Origin: CAYWRZ01 sp964460845
Lineage (GTDB): Bacteria; Bacteroidota; Bacteroidia; Flavobacteriales_D; UBA2798
DNA length: 64,000 bases
Direction of reading: 5' to 3'
NCBI GenBank assembly: GCA_964460845.1
Contig: CAYWRZ010000008.1
Span: 123,504 to 187,503 of the forward strand
Shown: in pieces, positions 33,451-42,936 of the stretch
Position numbering within the stretch: position 1 is the first letter of the stretch
Layout of the letters: each line of letters begins with the position of its first letter
Program-made: the position numbers and the translations under genes
Notes under the pieces: model-generated
The model's input: the letters and a program-made list of their open reading frames with translations, nothing else
Databases searched by the model: none
What the model was told of the DNA's origin: nothing

Positions 33451-36096
33451 TTATTTCGCGGGAGCCGAAAGAGAAGCTATCTTCTCTTCGAGCAGTCGGA
33501 TCTTGCTTTCGGCATCGGCCTGTTTCTGCCGCTCCATAGCCACCACATTGGCCGGCGCGCTGTTGACAAAACGTTCGTTTTCCAGCTTTTTCAGCACACT
33601 TTGCAGAAAGCCGCGAGCATACTCAAGCTCAGCACGCATAGCATCCAGCTCTCCTTTCACATCGATATGCTCGTTGAAGGGAATAAAATACTCGTTCGCT
33701 TTTACCACAAAGGTATAGGCATTGGGCACCGCTTCGCGACCGTATTCGATCTGACTTAGGTTGCAAAGCTTTATAATCAGATCGTCGAACGAACGATCGT
33801 GTCCGTTTTCAGTAATTGCTACTAAATGCAGTTTAATTTTCGGCGCGATATTTTTTTCGTTGCGCAGCGTGCGTACCTGCGTAATAACCTGTTCGGCCAG
33901 GGCATACCGTTCCAGCACCGTTTCGTCGGTACCGCCCGCTTCGGGCCATTGGGCCACAATGAGGCAATCTTTCGCCTCGCGTTCACGCAGCAGCGACCAA
34001 ATTTCTTCCGAAATAAAAGGCATGAAAGGATGCATCAGGCGCAGCAACTGTTCGAAGAATGAAACGGTGGTCTCGTAGGTCTCCGCATCGATGGGCGCCT
34101 CAAAACCGGGTTTTATCATTTCGAGATACACCGAGCAGAAATCGTCCCACACAAGACGGTACATCGCCATCAGCGCATCCGAAATACGGAATTTCTCAAA
34201 ATGCTCGTTGATCGCCAGCAACTGTTTTTGGAAACGTGCCGAAAACCATTGCGCAGCCACCTTATTAGCCTGAGGCTGATCCTGTACCGCCACATTCCAA
34301 CCCTTCACCAGCCTGAACGCGTTCCATACCTTGTTGCTGAAATTACGTCCCTGCTCACACAGCGCGCTATCGAACAGCAAATCGTTACCGGCAGGCGAGC
34401 TGAGCAGCATTCCCACACGCACGCCATCGGCGCCGTATTTGGCAATCAGGTCGAGTGGATCGGGAGAGTTACCCAGCGATTTCGACATTTTTCGACCAAG
34501 CTTATCACGCACAATACCGGTGTAATATACATTGCGGAAAGGAAGCTCTCCGGTATATTCATAGCCTGCAATGATCATACGGGCTACCCAGAAAAACATG
34601 ATTTCGGGAGCCGTTACCAAATCGTTGGTCGGGTAATAATACTGCAGCTCTTTTTTATCGTTTTCGGGCAATAAGCCGTCGAATACCGAGATAGGCCACA
34701 GCCAGGAAGAGAACCAGGTATCGAGTACATCTTCGTCCTGACGCAGATCGGCTTCGGTCAAGGTGGTTTTCCCACTTTTGGCCTGTGCCAGCGGAAGGGC
34801 TTCGGCGGCAGTACGCGCTACCACAAAATCGTTCGAGCCGTTGCCGTAGTAAAACGCCGGAATACGATGCCCCCACCAAAGCTGGCGCGAAATACACCAG
34901 TCTTTGATATTTTCCATCCAATGTCGGTAGGTATTCTTAAACTTCGGCGGAAAAAAACGAATGGTATCGTTCATCACATTTTCGAGCGCAGGCTGCGACA
35001 ATTCGTGCATGCTGACAAACCATTGCAGCGAAAGTTTGGGCTCTATCACCGCATCGGTGCGTTCCGAAAATCCTACTTTATTGACATGATCTTCTACTTT
35101 GACGAGATACCCCTGTTCGTCGAGCTCGCGGGCAATGTCTTTGCGGACACGGAAACGATCCTGTCCTTCGTAATGCAGCGCGTGTGCGTTGAGGGTACCG
35201 TTGTCGTTCAGAATATCAATTACTTCGAGATTATGACGTATGCTCAGCTCATAGTCGTTGATATCGTGAGCGGGTGTCACCTTGAGGCATCCGGTACCGA
35301 ATTCCATGTCGATATACTCGTCGGCTATAACGGGCACCGCGCGGTTTACCACGGGAATAAGGGCTTTACGGCCAATTAGGTGTTTGTAGCGTTCATCGTT
35401 GGGATGCACACATACAGCCGTATCGGCAAGGATAGTTTCGGGACGGGTGGTGGCAATAGTCACCCACTCGTCTTCGCTGTCTTCAATTTTATAGCGTACA
35501 TAAAAAAGCCTGGAGTTTACTTCCTTATGGATCACCTCTTCGTCAGAAAGTGCGGTAAGCGCTAAGGGATCCCAGTTGATCATGCGCACACCACGGTATA
35601 TTTTGCCTTTTTCGTAAAGGTCAATAAATACGTCGATCACGCTGCGGGAATAGGCATCGTCCATCGTAAATCGGGTACGTTCCCAGTCGCAGGAAGCCCC
35701 CAGCTTTTTAAGCTGTTCGAGGATAATGCCGCCGTGCTTTTCGGTCCAGTCCCAGGCATGCTGCAAAAATTCGTCGCGCGAAAGATCCGATTTCTGAATG
35801 CCCTGCTCGCGGAGCTTATTTACCACTTTAGCCTCGGTGGCAATCGAAGCGTGGTCGGTACCCGGTACCCAAAGGGCGTTTTTACCCAGCATACGCGCAC
35901 GGCGTACCAATACATCCTGAATAGTATTGTTGAGCATGTGCCCCATGTGCAACACGCCGGTCACGTTGGGCGGGGGAATCACCACGGTGTATGGCTCCCG
36001 TTCGTCGGGCACGGAACGGAAAAAGCCATGACTCATCCAGTGCCGGTACCATTTGTCTTCAGTTTGCTGCGGATCGTATTTTTTGGGTAGCTCCAT
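33451..36096 (-). CDS. valS: Valyl-tRNA synthetase
   Basis: An 881-residue class I aminoacyl-tRNA synthetase that charges tRNA-Val. It shows the HIGH-type motif in PPNVTGVLHMGHML, the editing (CP1) domain with TTRPETILADTAV, the KMSKS loop in GRKMSKSLGNSPDP, the anticodon-binding helical domain and a C-terminal coiled coil (about 815-881) typical of ValS. I start at the ATG at 36096 (MELPKKYDPQ), which matches Bacteroidota homologues. An in-frame ATG at 36120 is excluded because a -7 box spans 36118-36125. Convergent with the E1 gene across a shared terminator. Confidence 0.97.
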   Translation of the reverse strand: MELPKKYDPQQTEDKWYRHWMSHGFFRSVPDEREPYTVVIPPPNVTGVLHMGHMLNNTIQDVLVRRARMLGKNALWVPGTDHASIATEAKVVNKLREQGIQKSDLSRDEFLQHAWDWTEKHGGIILEQLKKLGASCDWERTRFTMDDAYSRSVIDVFIDLYEKGKIYRGVRMINWDPLALTALSDEEVIHKEVNSRLFYVRYKIEDSEDEWVTIATTRPETILADTAVCVHPNDERYKHLIGRKALIPVVNRAVPVIADEYIDMEFGTGCLKVTPAHDINDYELSIRHNLEVIDILNDNGTLNAHALHYEGQDRFRVRKDIARELDEQGYLVKVEDHVNKVGFSERTDAVIEPKLSLQWFVSMHELSQPALENVMNDTIRFFPPKFKNTYRHWMENIKDWCISRQLWWGHRIPAFYYGNGSNDFVVARTAAEALPLAQAKSGKTTLTEADLRQDEDVLDTWFSSWLWPISVFDGLLPENDKKELQYYYPTNDLVTAPEIMFFWVARMIIAGYEYTGELPFRNVYYTGIVRDKLGRKMSKSLGNSPDPLDLIAKYGADGVRVGMLLSSPAGNDLLFDSALCEQGRNFSNKVWNAFRLVKGWNVAVQDQPQANKVAAQWFSARFQKQLLAINEHFEKFRISDALMAMYRLVWDDFCSVYLEMIKPGFEAPIDAETYETTVSFFEQLLRLMHPFMPFISEEIWSLLREREAKDCLIVAQWPEAGGTDETVLERYALAEQVITQVRTLRNEKNIAPKIKLHLVAITENGHDRSFDDLIIKLCNLSQIEYGREAVPNAYTFVVKANEYFIPFNEHIDVKGELDAMRAELEYARGFLQSVLKKLENERFVNSAPANVVAMERQKQADAESKIRLLEEKIASLSAPAK

Positions 36097-36117
36097 GAAA
36101 TGCGGAAAATTTAGCCC

Positions 36118-36125
36118 CAAAGTTA
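36118..36125 (-). promoter_or_regulatory. Promoter -7 box of valS
   Basis: Minus-strand TAACTTTG fits TAnnTTTG exactly and lies 21 bases before the ATG at 36096. It overlaps the alternative upstream ATG and so decides the start. Confidence 0.65.
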
Positions 36126-36382
36126 ATAATTATGCCCGCAGATGCGTCGGATAAACATCGCCGATGAAGGCAGAAAAAGAAAGAAAAGAGGATTTACCGG
36201 GGTTTTATACGGATAAAACGAAGCCAAGCTTCGAAAAGGAGGAACTTTATTCCCGGCCGCTTTTGTGAGTGTTTTTTGGAAATTTATCCCTGTTAATGAT
36301 TTGTTAAAGACTTAAAACACAAAGGCAAGGTGTGTAGATTTAGGAAATAAAATTTCGTTTCCCATTTAATCCATACAGGTTC

Positions 36383-36841
36383 ATGAAGAAATTAGCCCTC
36401 TCTTTCGGAATATTGCTGCTGGGAGTTTTCGCTATAAACCCCGAAGCTCGGGCACAAGCAGTGGCCCCCACACCCGAAATTTCTTTCGATAAAGACGTGC
36501 ACGACTACGGCAATATTAAGATCAACGCCAACGGTGAATCCGAGTTCAAATTCACCAATACCGGCACCGCACCCCTGGTGATTTCCGAAGCAAGAGGCTC
36601 TTGCGGCTGTACCGTGCCCGAATGGCCCAAAACACCGATTAAACCCGGAGAAAGTGCGGTTATCAAAGTGAAGTACGACACCAAGCACACCGGACCTATC
36701 AACAGAACCGTAACTATTATATCCAACGCCGGTGAATCGCCTACCAAAACGCTACGTATCAAAGGCAATGTAGAGGCTCCCGAAAATGGCGGTGCTCCTG
36801 TGAAGACCGACAGCCCGGGTGCTCCCGTAGAAAGGCGATAA
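36383..36841 (+). CDS. DUF1573 exported protein, copy 1
   Basis: A 152-residue protein with a signal peptide ending in ARAQ and one DUF1573 (ASPM/HYDIN-like immunoglobulin) domain. The family core is plain: KDVHDYGNIKINANGESEF, then FTNTGTAPLVISEARGSCGC, PIKPGES and VKYDT, ending in TLRIKGNVEAP and a short Pro/Gly-rich tail. It should be periplasmic or surface-located; no function is established. Copy 2 lies 641 bases downstream and differs at about 15 residues, most of them conservative. The -7-like box TAGATTTA is one base off consensus, so this copy may be the weaker expressed one. Confidence 0.9.
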   Translation: MKKLALSFGILLLGVFAINPEARAQAVAPTPEISFDKDVHDYGNIKINANGESEFKFTNTGTAPLVISEARGSCGCTVPEWPKTPIKPGESAVIKVKYDTKHTGPINRTVTIISNAGESPTKTLRIKGNVEAPENGGAPVKTDSPGAPVERR

Positions 36842-37023
36842 TCCTTTTTTTCACGCTGTACCACACTTCAACGGTCAAAAAAGGCACAAATTTTGGTAAC
36901 TTATGACCGTATTTCGGACAGAAAACAGCCTTGTTAATGTTTTGTTAAAGACCGGAAGAATAAAATCGCTCTTTTTAAATTTGGAAAGTAAACCCTTGTT
37001 CAACTTTTAACACATACGGATTC

Positions 37024-37482
37024 ATGAAAAAATTAGCCCTCTCTTTCGGAATATTGCTACTGGGTGTTTTCGCAGTAAGCACCGGAGCTCAGGCACAGGC
37101 TGTTGCCCCCACGCCCGAAATTTCTTTCGATAAAGACGTGCACGACTACGGCACCATCAAAATCAACGCCAACGGCGAATGCGAATTCAAATTCACCAAT
37201 ACCGGCACCGCGCCCCTGGTGATTTCCGAAGCAAGAGGCTCTTGCGGCTGTACCGTGCCCGAATGGCCCAAAACGCCGATTAAACCCGGAGAAAGCGCCA
37301 TCATCAAAGTAAAATACGACACCAAGCGTTCTGGCCCCATCAACAGAACCGTTACTGTAGTATCTAACGCCGGCGAATCGCCCACCAAAACGCTGCGCAT
37401 CAAAGGCCACGTAGATGCTCCCGAAAACGGCGGCGCTCCCGTGAAAACCGACAGCCCGGGCGCTCCCGTAGAAAGACAATAA
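37024..37482 (+). CDS. DUF1573 exported protein, copy 2
   Basis: A 152-residue near-twin of the gene 641 bases upstream, same signal peptide, same DUF1573 core with RGSCGCTVPEWP. Differences include Ser to Cys before FKFTNTG, KHTGP to KRSGP and a changed signal end (AQAQ). Its -7 box TAAATTTG is a perfect TAnnTTTG, unlike copy 1. The third DUF1573 gene starts 12 bases after it and is probably on the same message. The extra Cys is not seen in copy 1 and might matter for disulfide formation with the CGC pair. Confidence 0.9.
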   Translation: MKKLALSFGILLLGVFAVSTGAQAQAVAPTPEISFDKDVHDYGTIKINANGECEFKFTNTGTAPLVISEARGSCGCTVPEWPKTPIKPGESAIIKVKYDTKRSGPINRTVTVVSNAGESPTKTLRIKGHVDAPENGGAPVKTDSPGAPVERQ

Positions 37483-37494
37483 TCCGCTTCTGTA

Positions 37495-37866
37495 ATGAAG
37501 CTGCTGCTTTTCATCGTTTTGACACTAAGCTCCGCTCTTGCCCCCGCGCAGGAAGCGGAGTTTAGTTTTTTACGCAGCACCCTGAAGCTCGCCAAAGCGA
37601 AAGAAGGTGAAACGGTACGTTTTCAGTACGAGTTCACCAACAGCGGAAAAGCTCCGCTGCTGATTACCGCTATCAAAGTACAATGCGCCTGCACCACTTT
37701 TGAATATCCCAAAGACCCCATTCCCCCGGGCGAAAAAGGAATTATCCGGGTCAGTTTCGACACCAAAGGAAAAATAGGCTACCAGGATCGCATCCTCGAA
37801 GTACATTCCAACGCCCGCAAATCGCCGCACAAGCTGCGTTTTAAAATCACGGTAGATAATTCCTGA
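37495..37866 (+). CDS. DUF1573 exported protein, diverged copy
   Basis: A 123-residue protein with a signal peptide ending in APAQ and one DUF1573 domain: FQYEFTNSGKAPLLITAI, QCACTTFEYPKDPIPPGEKG and ISFDTKGK-like region VSFDTKGKIGYQDR. The two Cys are spaced CAC where copies 1 and 2 have CGC. It lacks the Pro-rich tail. The start is 12 bases after copy 2, so one operon is likely. It is an older relative of the duplicated pair, not part of the 641-bp event. Function is unknown. Confidence 0.88.
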   Translation: MKLLLFIVLTLSSALAPAQEAEFSFLRSTLKLAKAKEGETVRFQYEFTNSGKAPLLITAIKVQCACTTFEYPKDPIPPGEKGIIRVSFDTKGKIGYQDRILEVHSNARKSPHKLRFKITVDNS

Positions 37867-37979
37867 CCGCCCCTCCATTCGCTGTAAAGCCTGAAAAACA
37901 AAGGACAACACGGTTTCGTTTATTCCGGCAAATTTCCGATCTTTGCGGCTTACCCTTATTTTGAACGAAACCACAGCCC

Positions 37980-39215
37980 ATGCCTGCCATATCACAGAAA
38001 GCCGCTCTGATGCCCGCTTCGCCTATCCGCAAATTGGTTCCTTATGCCGAAGAAGCCAAACGGAAAGGACGTACCGTCTATCATCTCAATATCGGTCAAC
38101 CCGATATCGAAACGCCCGAAGTGGTGCGCGACAAAATGAAAAAGCTGGATCTGAAAGTGGTCGAATACAGCCACAGTGCAGGATTCGAATCGTACCGCAA
38201 AGGACTGCTCGGCTATTATGCAAAATTTGATATTTCTCTCTCGTTGAGCGATATTCTGATCACCACAGGTGGATCCGAAGCCCTCGTATTCGGATTCATG
38301 ACCTGCCTCAATCCCGGCGACGAAGTGATTATCCCCGAACCTTTTTACGCCAATTATAACGGATTTGCCGTAACCGCCGGCATCACCATCAAACCGGTTA
38401 CCGCCTCTATCGACAACGGATACGCGCTACCTCCCATCTCGGCATTTGAAAAATTGATCACGCCGCGCACCAAAGGCATTCTGATCTGCAATCCGGGTAA
38501 CCCTACCGGGTACCTCTATTCGAAAAGCGAGCTCGAACAACTTCGCGACATCGTGAAAAAACACGATCTGTTCCTCTTCTCCGACGAAGTGTACCGCGAG
38601 TTTTGCTACGACGGCGCTCAACCTTATTCGGCCCTCAACCTCGAAGGAATCGAAAACAATGTGATTTTGGTCGATTCGGTCTCCAAACGATACAGCATGT
38701 GCGGTGCGCGCATAGGTGCGCTGATCACCCGCAACAAAGAAGTGATGGCCGCCGCATTGAAATTCGCACAGGCAAGGCTGAGTCCGCCAACATTCGGACA
38801 ATTAGCTTCCGAATTTGCATTGGAAACGCCTGCCGAATATTTTGAAGAAGTAAGCAAAGAATACGTAGCACGCCGCGACATCCTAATCGACGGACTAAAC
38901 CGTATCGAAGGGGTACGCTGCCCCAAGCCGGGCGGTGCGTTCTACGCTATGGCCGAGCTGCCTATCGACGATTCGGATAAATTTTGCCAGTGGATGCTTG
39001 AAGAGTTCGAGTTCGAAAACCAAACCGTAATGATGGCTCCCGCCACCGGATTCTATGCCACTCCGGGCCTTGGTCGTCGTGAGGTAAGACTAGCCTATGT
39101 GCTGCACAAAGACGCGCTGCACAATGCCGTAAAAGTGTTGGCCGAAGCATTAAAAGTGTATCCCGGAAGAACCTTACAGCCACAGCCCGCTACTCAGCAA
39201 GCCGACGCCGAATAA
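37980..39215 (+). CDS. Class I/II PLP-dependent aminotransferase
   Basis: A 411-residue fold-type I aminotransferase of the aspartate/aromatic group. Visible are HLNIGQPDIETP near the N-terminus, TTGGSEALVFGF, EPFYANYNGF, the NPGNPTG loop, DEVYREFCYDG with the cofactor Asp, the PLP Lys in DSVSKRYSMCGARIG, and the substrate carboxylate Arg near GRREVRLAYV. It moves amino groups between an amino acid and 2-oxoglutarate; the exact donor is not readable. The last 15 residues are Gln/Ala/Pro-rich. It ends 8 bases before the stop of the converging nnr gene with no terminator between. Met at residue 11 is an alternative start. Confidence 0.92.
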   Translation: MPAISQKAALMPASPIRKLVPYAEEAKRKGRTVYHLNIGQPDIETPEVVRDKMKKLDLKVVEYSHSAGFESYRKGLLGYYAKFDISLSLSDILITTGGSEALVFGFMTCLNPGDEVIIPEPFYANYNGFAVTAGITIKPVTASIDNGYALPPISAFEKLITPRTKGILICNPGNPTGYLYSKSELEQLRDIVKKHDLFLFSDEVYREFCYDGAQPYSALNLEGIENNVILVDSVSKRYSMCGARIGALITRNKEVMAAALKFAQARLSPPTFGQLASEFALETPAEYFEEVSKEYVARRDILIDGLNRIEGVRCPKPGGAFYAMAELPIDDSDKFCQWMLEEFEFENQTVMMAPATGFYATPGLGRREVRLAYVLHKDALHNAVKVLAEALKVYPGRTLQPQPATQQADAE

Positions 39216-39223
39216 GCACTTTC

Positions 39224-40744
39224 TCAGCGGTTCAATTTCCTAAAAGCGGCTCCCGTATATTCAATAATATCGGAAGCAATAAGGCTTTCCATACCCTTTT
39301 CGGAAGCTGCCAAATCGCCTGCCAGCCCGTGCAGATATACGCCCAGCACAGCGGCCGTTTCGGCACCGTAACCCTGTGCGCGTAAGCCGGTGATGAGTCC
39401 GGTAAGCACATCGCCACTGCCTCCTGTAGCCATACCCGGGTTACCGGTACTGTTAAAATACACCTTCCGATCAGGCGTTGCAATACGCGTATAAGCGCCT
39501 TTGAGCACGATATAACAACGATACCGGAAAGCCGATTCGCGAAGCAATTCAAGCTGCTCATAACCGTCGCTCGTTTTTCCAAACAAACGTGCAAACTCTC
39601 CCGGATGCGGCGTAAGAATGCTGCCTTCGGGCAAAAAGGAAAGCCAGGTTTTATTTTCGGCCAGCAGGTTCAGCGCATCGGCATCAAGTACCAAAGGCGA
39701 GTGGGTCTGCTGAATAAGCAATTTGAGCAATCGCCCCGTTTCGAGTTCCGTTCCTATACCGGGACCAATACCTATGGCCTCGTAGTTTTCGACAGGTGGC
39801 AAGGTTTCGAGCAGATCCTCTCCCAATCCGGTAAGGGCCATCGCTTCGGGTGCAGTAGTCTGCAAAATCGCGTAAGCACAGTCGGGTACAGCTGCGGTCA
39901 CTAATCCGGCACCGCTGCGCAAACAGGCACGCGTAGCCAATACTGCGGCACCTGCTTTTCCCTTGCTACCGGCCAACAATAAAGCATGACCGTAGGTTCC
40001 TTTATGCGAAAAAGGAGATCGGGGCTGCAACTGCGCCGCCGCAAAAGAAGAGCTTACATACAGGTAAGGCGTATCGGTGCGATCGAGAAATTCGCGGTGC
40101 AAACCGATGTCTAACACCTGCCAATGCCCTGTATAAAAATGGTTTTCAGGAAAAAAGAAAGACAGCTTGGGGGTCTGAAAAGTCAGCGTCACCGAAGCAC
40201 GAATTATCCCGGCAGAGGTATTGCCTGAATTATCTTCAGTGCGCAATCCGCTGGGCATATCGATACTTATCACAGGATTTTTTGCGGCGTTAATCTGCTG
40301 TATAAAATCGAGCGCGGTACCTTCTAAGGGACGGTTGAGTCCGGTACCAAACAGTGCATCGACCAGTATTTCGTCGGCCACACACTCTTGCCAATCGCTT
40401 GTTTCATACCCCAAAACCGGCACTTCATATTCACGAAGTCGCTGTAGGTTGATCGCACAATCGGGCGACAGGTTCTCTTCGCGCAGCAGCCATACGCTTA
40501 CCGAAAATCCGGCGCGGTGCAGGTGACGTGCAATGGCCAGTCCGTCGCCCCCGTTATTCCCCGGTCCACAACAGATTCTGAACAGCGGTTTTCGGGGTTC
40601 GGTATGCCATTCGCGGGCATATTCAACTATAGCGTCGTTAGCATGCAAGGCCGCACGTTCCATCAAATCGACAGAAGCAATCGGTTCATGCGCAATGGTA
40701 TAAGCATCGGCTTCACGCAGTTGGTCGGCATTAAGAATTTTCAT
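39224..40744 (-). CDS. nnr: Bifunctional NAD(P)H-hydrate epimerase / ADP-dependent dehydratase
   Basis: A 506-residue fusion that repairs damaged NADH and NADPH. The N-terminal YjeF_N epimerase domain (about 1-215) has CGPGNNGGDGLAIARHL and the IDMPSGL strand. The C-terminal ribokinase-like dehydratase (about 225-500) has HKGTYGHALLLAGSKGKAGA, GIGPGIG, LDADALNLL, TPHPGEFARLF and the nucleotide motif GGSGDVLTG. The length is normal for the fused enzyme. Its start overlaps the end of coaE by 14 bases, so it is the last gene of a DUF4301-coaE-nnr operon. Both CoaE and Nnr deal with cofactor supply or repair. Confidence 0.95.
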   Translation of the reverse strand: MKILNADQLREADAYTIAHEPIASVDLMERAALHANDAIVEYAREWHTEPRKPLFRICCGPGNNGGDGLAIARHLHRAGFSVSVWLLREENLSPDCAINLQRLREYEVPVLGYETSDWQECVADEILVDALFGTGLNRPLEGTALDFIQQINAAKNPVISIDMPSGLRTEDNSGNTSAGIIRASVTLTFQTPKLSFFFPENHFYTGHWQVLDIGLHREFLDRTDTPYLYVSSSFAAAQLQPRSPFSHKGTYGHALLLAGSKGKAGAAVLATRACLRSGAGLVTAAVPDCAYAILQTTAPEAMALTGLGEDLLETLPPVENYEAIGIGPGIGTELETGRLLKLLIQQTHSPLVLDADALNLLAENKTWLSFLPEGSILTPHPGEFARLFGKTSDGYEQLELLRESAFRYRCYIVLKGAYTRIATPDRKVYFNSTGNPGMATGGSGDVLTGLITGLRAQGYGAETAAVLGVYLHGLAGDLAASEKGMESLIASDIIEYTGAAFRKLNR

Positions 40745-41351
40745 AGCGGTGGCGTGCTTCTTTCAGAAATTGCAGCACCTGTGGGAGCAGCAGACGAGTG
40801 CCGTCATTTTCGATCACAAACGTGGCAAATTTCTTTTTTTCTTCTTCGGGCATCTGATGGCGAATACGATCGGCAACCTGTGCTTCGCTTACCCCATCAC
40901 GTGCCACTACGCGCTGTATGCGAACAGGTTCGGGGCAAGTTACCAGCACAATTTCGTCGAGGTCGGTATAAAGCCCCGATTCTATCAGAATAGCCGCTTC
41001 GCGAAACAGCAGCCAATGTGACTGTTGTCGTTTCCATTCTTCAAACGCGTTTTTCACGCGCGGGTGCATCAATCCGTTCAATGCAGCCAGCTTTTCGGAG
41101 TCAGAAAATACACGCGCTGCCAGCTTCTTCCGATCAGGCTCCCCTTCGGTAAATATTTCTTCGCCAAAAAGATTCCTGAGCTCGCGGTGCACCTCTGGAT
41201 CGGAAGCCAGTATATGCCTGGACACCTCGTCCGAATAAAATACCGGGAATCCCATTTTCGCAAAAATCCCCGCTACGGTCGATTTTCCCGCACCGATATT
41301 GCCGGTTATTCCGGCTGTAAAACTGCTGCTTTTTCCCTCTGCACTTGTCAT
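40731..41351 (-). CDS. coaE: Dephospho-CoA kinase
   Basis: A 206-residue P-loop kinase for the last step of coenzyme A synthesis (3'-phosphorylation of dephospho-CoA). Walker A is GNIGAGKST near residue 17; YSDEVSRHIL carries the family Asp; LLFREAAILIESGLY and VTCPEPVRIQRVVARDG follow, with the lid region QVADRIRHQMPEEEK. It starts one base after the DUF4301 gene stops and overlaps nnr by 14 bases, so three genes are coupled. Length is typical and no motif is missing. Confidence 0.95.
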   Translation of the reverse strand: MTSAEGKSSSFTAGITGNIGAGKSTVAGIFAKMGFPVFYSDEVSRHILASDPEVHRELRNLFGEEIFTEGEPDRKKLAARVFSDSEKLAALNGLMHPRVKNAFEEWKRQQSHWLLFREAAILIESGLYTDLDEIVLVTCPEPVRIQRVVARDGVSEAQVADRIRHQMPEEEKKKFATFVIENDGTRLLLPQVLQFLKEARHRYENS

Positions 41352-41352
41352 T

Positions 41353-42813
41353 CTATCCTAAATGAGCCGGGTTAAATAAATCGTTGACCGTCTTCACCGG
41401 ATTAAATACGGTAATGGGTATTTCTACAAAAAGCGTATGCCAGCGAGCCATTGCTCCGTTCCATAAACCGGGATGTTCCAGGGCTTTCAACGCACGGCCT
41501 TCGTGATTTTTTTCACTGATAAATGCGGTGTTCGGATCGGAATAGCGGGACAGTTCAAAAGCTTTGCCACGGTGATCGCGCAGCATCAGCACCATATCGA
41601 CCGGATTAAAATGTGTAGAACGCCTTAGATAAGCTTGCTGCCCGGGTTCCTGACTTACCTGCGAGGCTTCTACAATCTGCAACGAAAATCCGCCATTTTC
41701 ATCTTCCACCCAAAAAGGTCCTCCACCCGGCTGGCCTTCGTTTTTCACCATTCCACATATTCTGAAAGGCCGGTATAAAAGTGCATACAAGGCATCGGTC
41801 GAAAGCTCGTCCGGAAGCAATTGATGCGGAAAATACCGTTGAAGGAAATTACGCGCCTGTGTCACACTTCCCATGTCGCCGTGCCGAAGGCGATCCATCA
41901 GCGGATATAGTTCGTCGATAACGTGAAGCAAGAGTCCACCGAGCACCTTTTTGTAAAAAATCGTTTCGGCCTGCCGATGGGGCGGCAATACATTATCGAT
42001 ATTCCGCACAAAGACAATATCGGCAGAAGTTTGTTGCAGGTTACGCAGTAGCGATCCGTGTCCGCCGGGCCTGAACAGCAAGGTACCGTCGGCCTTGCGA
42101 AAAGGATTGCCCTCTGCATCTATGGCCAGCGTATCGGTATCGGCCGCCTGCGTGCTGAATTGCAAACGGGTCTTTCTGTGGCATTTCGCTTCTATTTCAT
42201 CGGCGCATTGAGCCGCTTGCTGCCGGGCAGGTTCAAGGTGCGAAGGTGAAAAAGTAAAATGCAGCGCGGTAGTCCCATCGCGTTGTGCGGCATAAGCCTG
42301 CGCTTCATAAATATGCGATACAAGAGGGGTTACGCTTTTTCCTTCCCAGTAATGAAAAGGCAGGAGTCCTTTAGGCATACGAGCGTAATCCAATCCGGAG
42401 GCATCGAGCAGGGCGCGAAAAAGTGCCGAAGGCGAGGTATCGGTGCCGATACGTTCACGTAATCTGTCGGCAAAAGGCAGGCTTTCCCATTCTTTCAGAA
42501 ACTGAGCCGCGCGGGGATTGAGCTCGCCGGTGTCGAGAAACAGGAACAGGTCCTGAAACATACGGGTTGCGGCGCCCGAGGCGGGTACAAATTTGACCGT
42601 ATCAAAACGCGCTGAGCCGGATTCGTACAAAGCCAGCAGCTCATTTTTTTCTTGTTCGGAAAACAAGAGTATGCCGTCGCCTACTGTGGCCGGTCGGTTC
42701 AAACGGATCGGTTCCACGCCCCTGCGCAGAAGTTCCAACTGGCGTTTGGCCTCCTGAAGCGTAAGCCCCTGTGCCGCCAGTTGTTGCTCGTCTGAAGAAG
42801 TGAATAGATTCAA
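41353..42813 (-). CDS. DUF4301 protein with nucleotidyltransferase-like motifs
   Basis: A 486-residue soluble protein of DUF4301. Three segments look like the UDP-sugar pyrophosphorylase family: FVPASGAATRMFQDL, resembling the nucleotide loop LxxGxGTRMG; RPGGHGSLLRNL, resembling PPGHGDL; and VRNIDNVL, resembling the NIDN sugar-site motif. I infer a GT-A-like nucleotidyltransferase; this is not established to my knowledge. The start is a TTG at 42813, as no ATG lies in the N-terminal frame before about residue 100. It heads an operon with coaE (1-base gap) and nnr. No signal or membrane segment. Confidence 0.82.
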   Translation of the reverse strand: MNLFTSSDEQQLAAQGLTLQEAKRQLELLRRGVEPIRLNRPATVGDGILLFSEQEKNELLALYESGSARFDTVKFVPASGAATRMFQDLFLFLDTGELNPRAAQFLKEWESLPFADRLRERIGTDTSPSALFRALLDASGLDYARMPKGLLPFHYWEGKSVTPLVSHIYEAQAYAAQRDGTTALHFTFSPSHLEPARQQAAQCADEIEAKCHRKTRLQFSTQAADTDTLAIDAEGNPFRKADGTLLFRPGGHGSLLRNLQQTSADIVFVRNIDNVLPPHRQAETIFYKKVLGGLLLHVIDELYPLMDRLRHGDMGSVTQARNFLQRYFPHQLLPDELSTDALYALLYRPFRICGMVKNEGQPGGGPFWVEDENGGFSLQIVEASQVSQEPGQQAYLRRSTHFNPVDMVLMLRDHRGKAFELSRYSDPNTAFISEKNHEGRALKALEHPGLWNGAMARWHTLFVEIPITVFNPVKTVNDLFNPAHLG

Positions 42814-42936
42814 ACGCTGTACTTTTCCTGCGAATATAAGGATTTAGACGGGGCGAAAAACGGGATTATAAACGGTCTCCGGCTTATGTTTTTAGCACTA
42901 AACTGCCTACCTTGTACCCGCTAATCTTTTATACTT

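Larger units (their letters stand above)
36335..37482 (+). repeat. Tandem duplication with a 641-bp period
   Basis: The DUF1573 genes at 36383 and 37024, and their -7-like boxes TAGATTTA (36335) and TAAATTTG (36976), are all offset by exactly 641 bases. The blocks GTTAATG and TTTGTTAAAGAC further upstream also recur. The duplication therefore copied promoter and gene together. The third DUF1573 gene downstream is much more diverged and is not part of it. Confidence 0.85.

Noticed and set aside
37495..37866. Third unit of the 641-bp duplication
   Set aside because: It is diverged throughout, shorter and lacks the copied upstream block, so it is an older paralogue.
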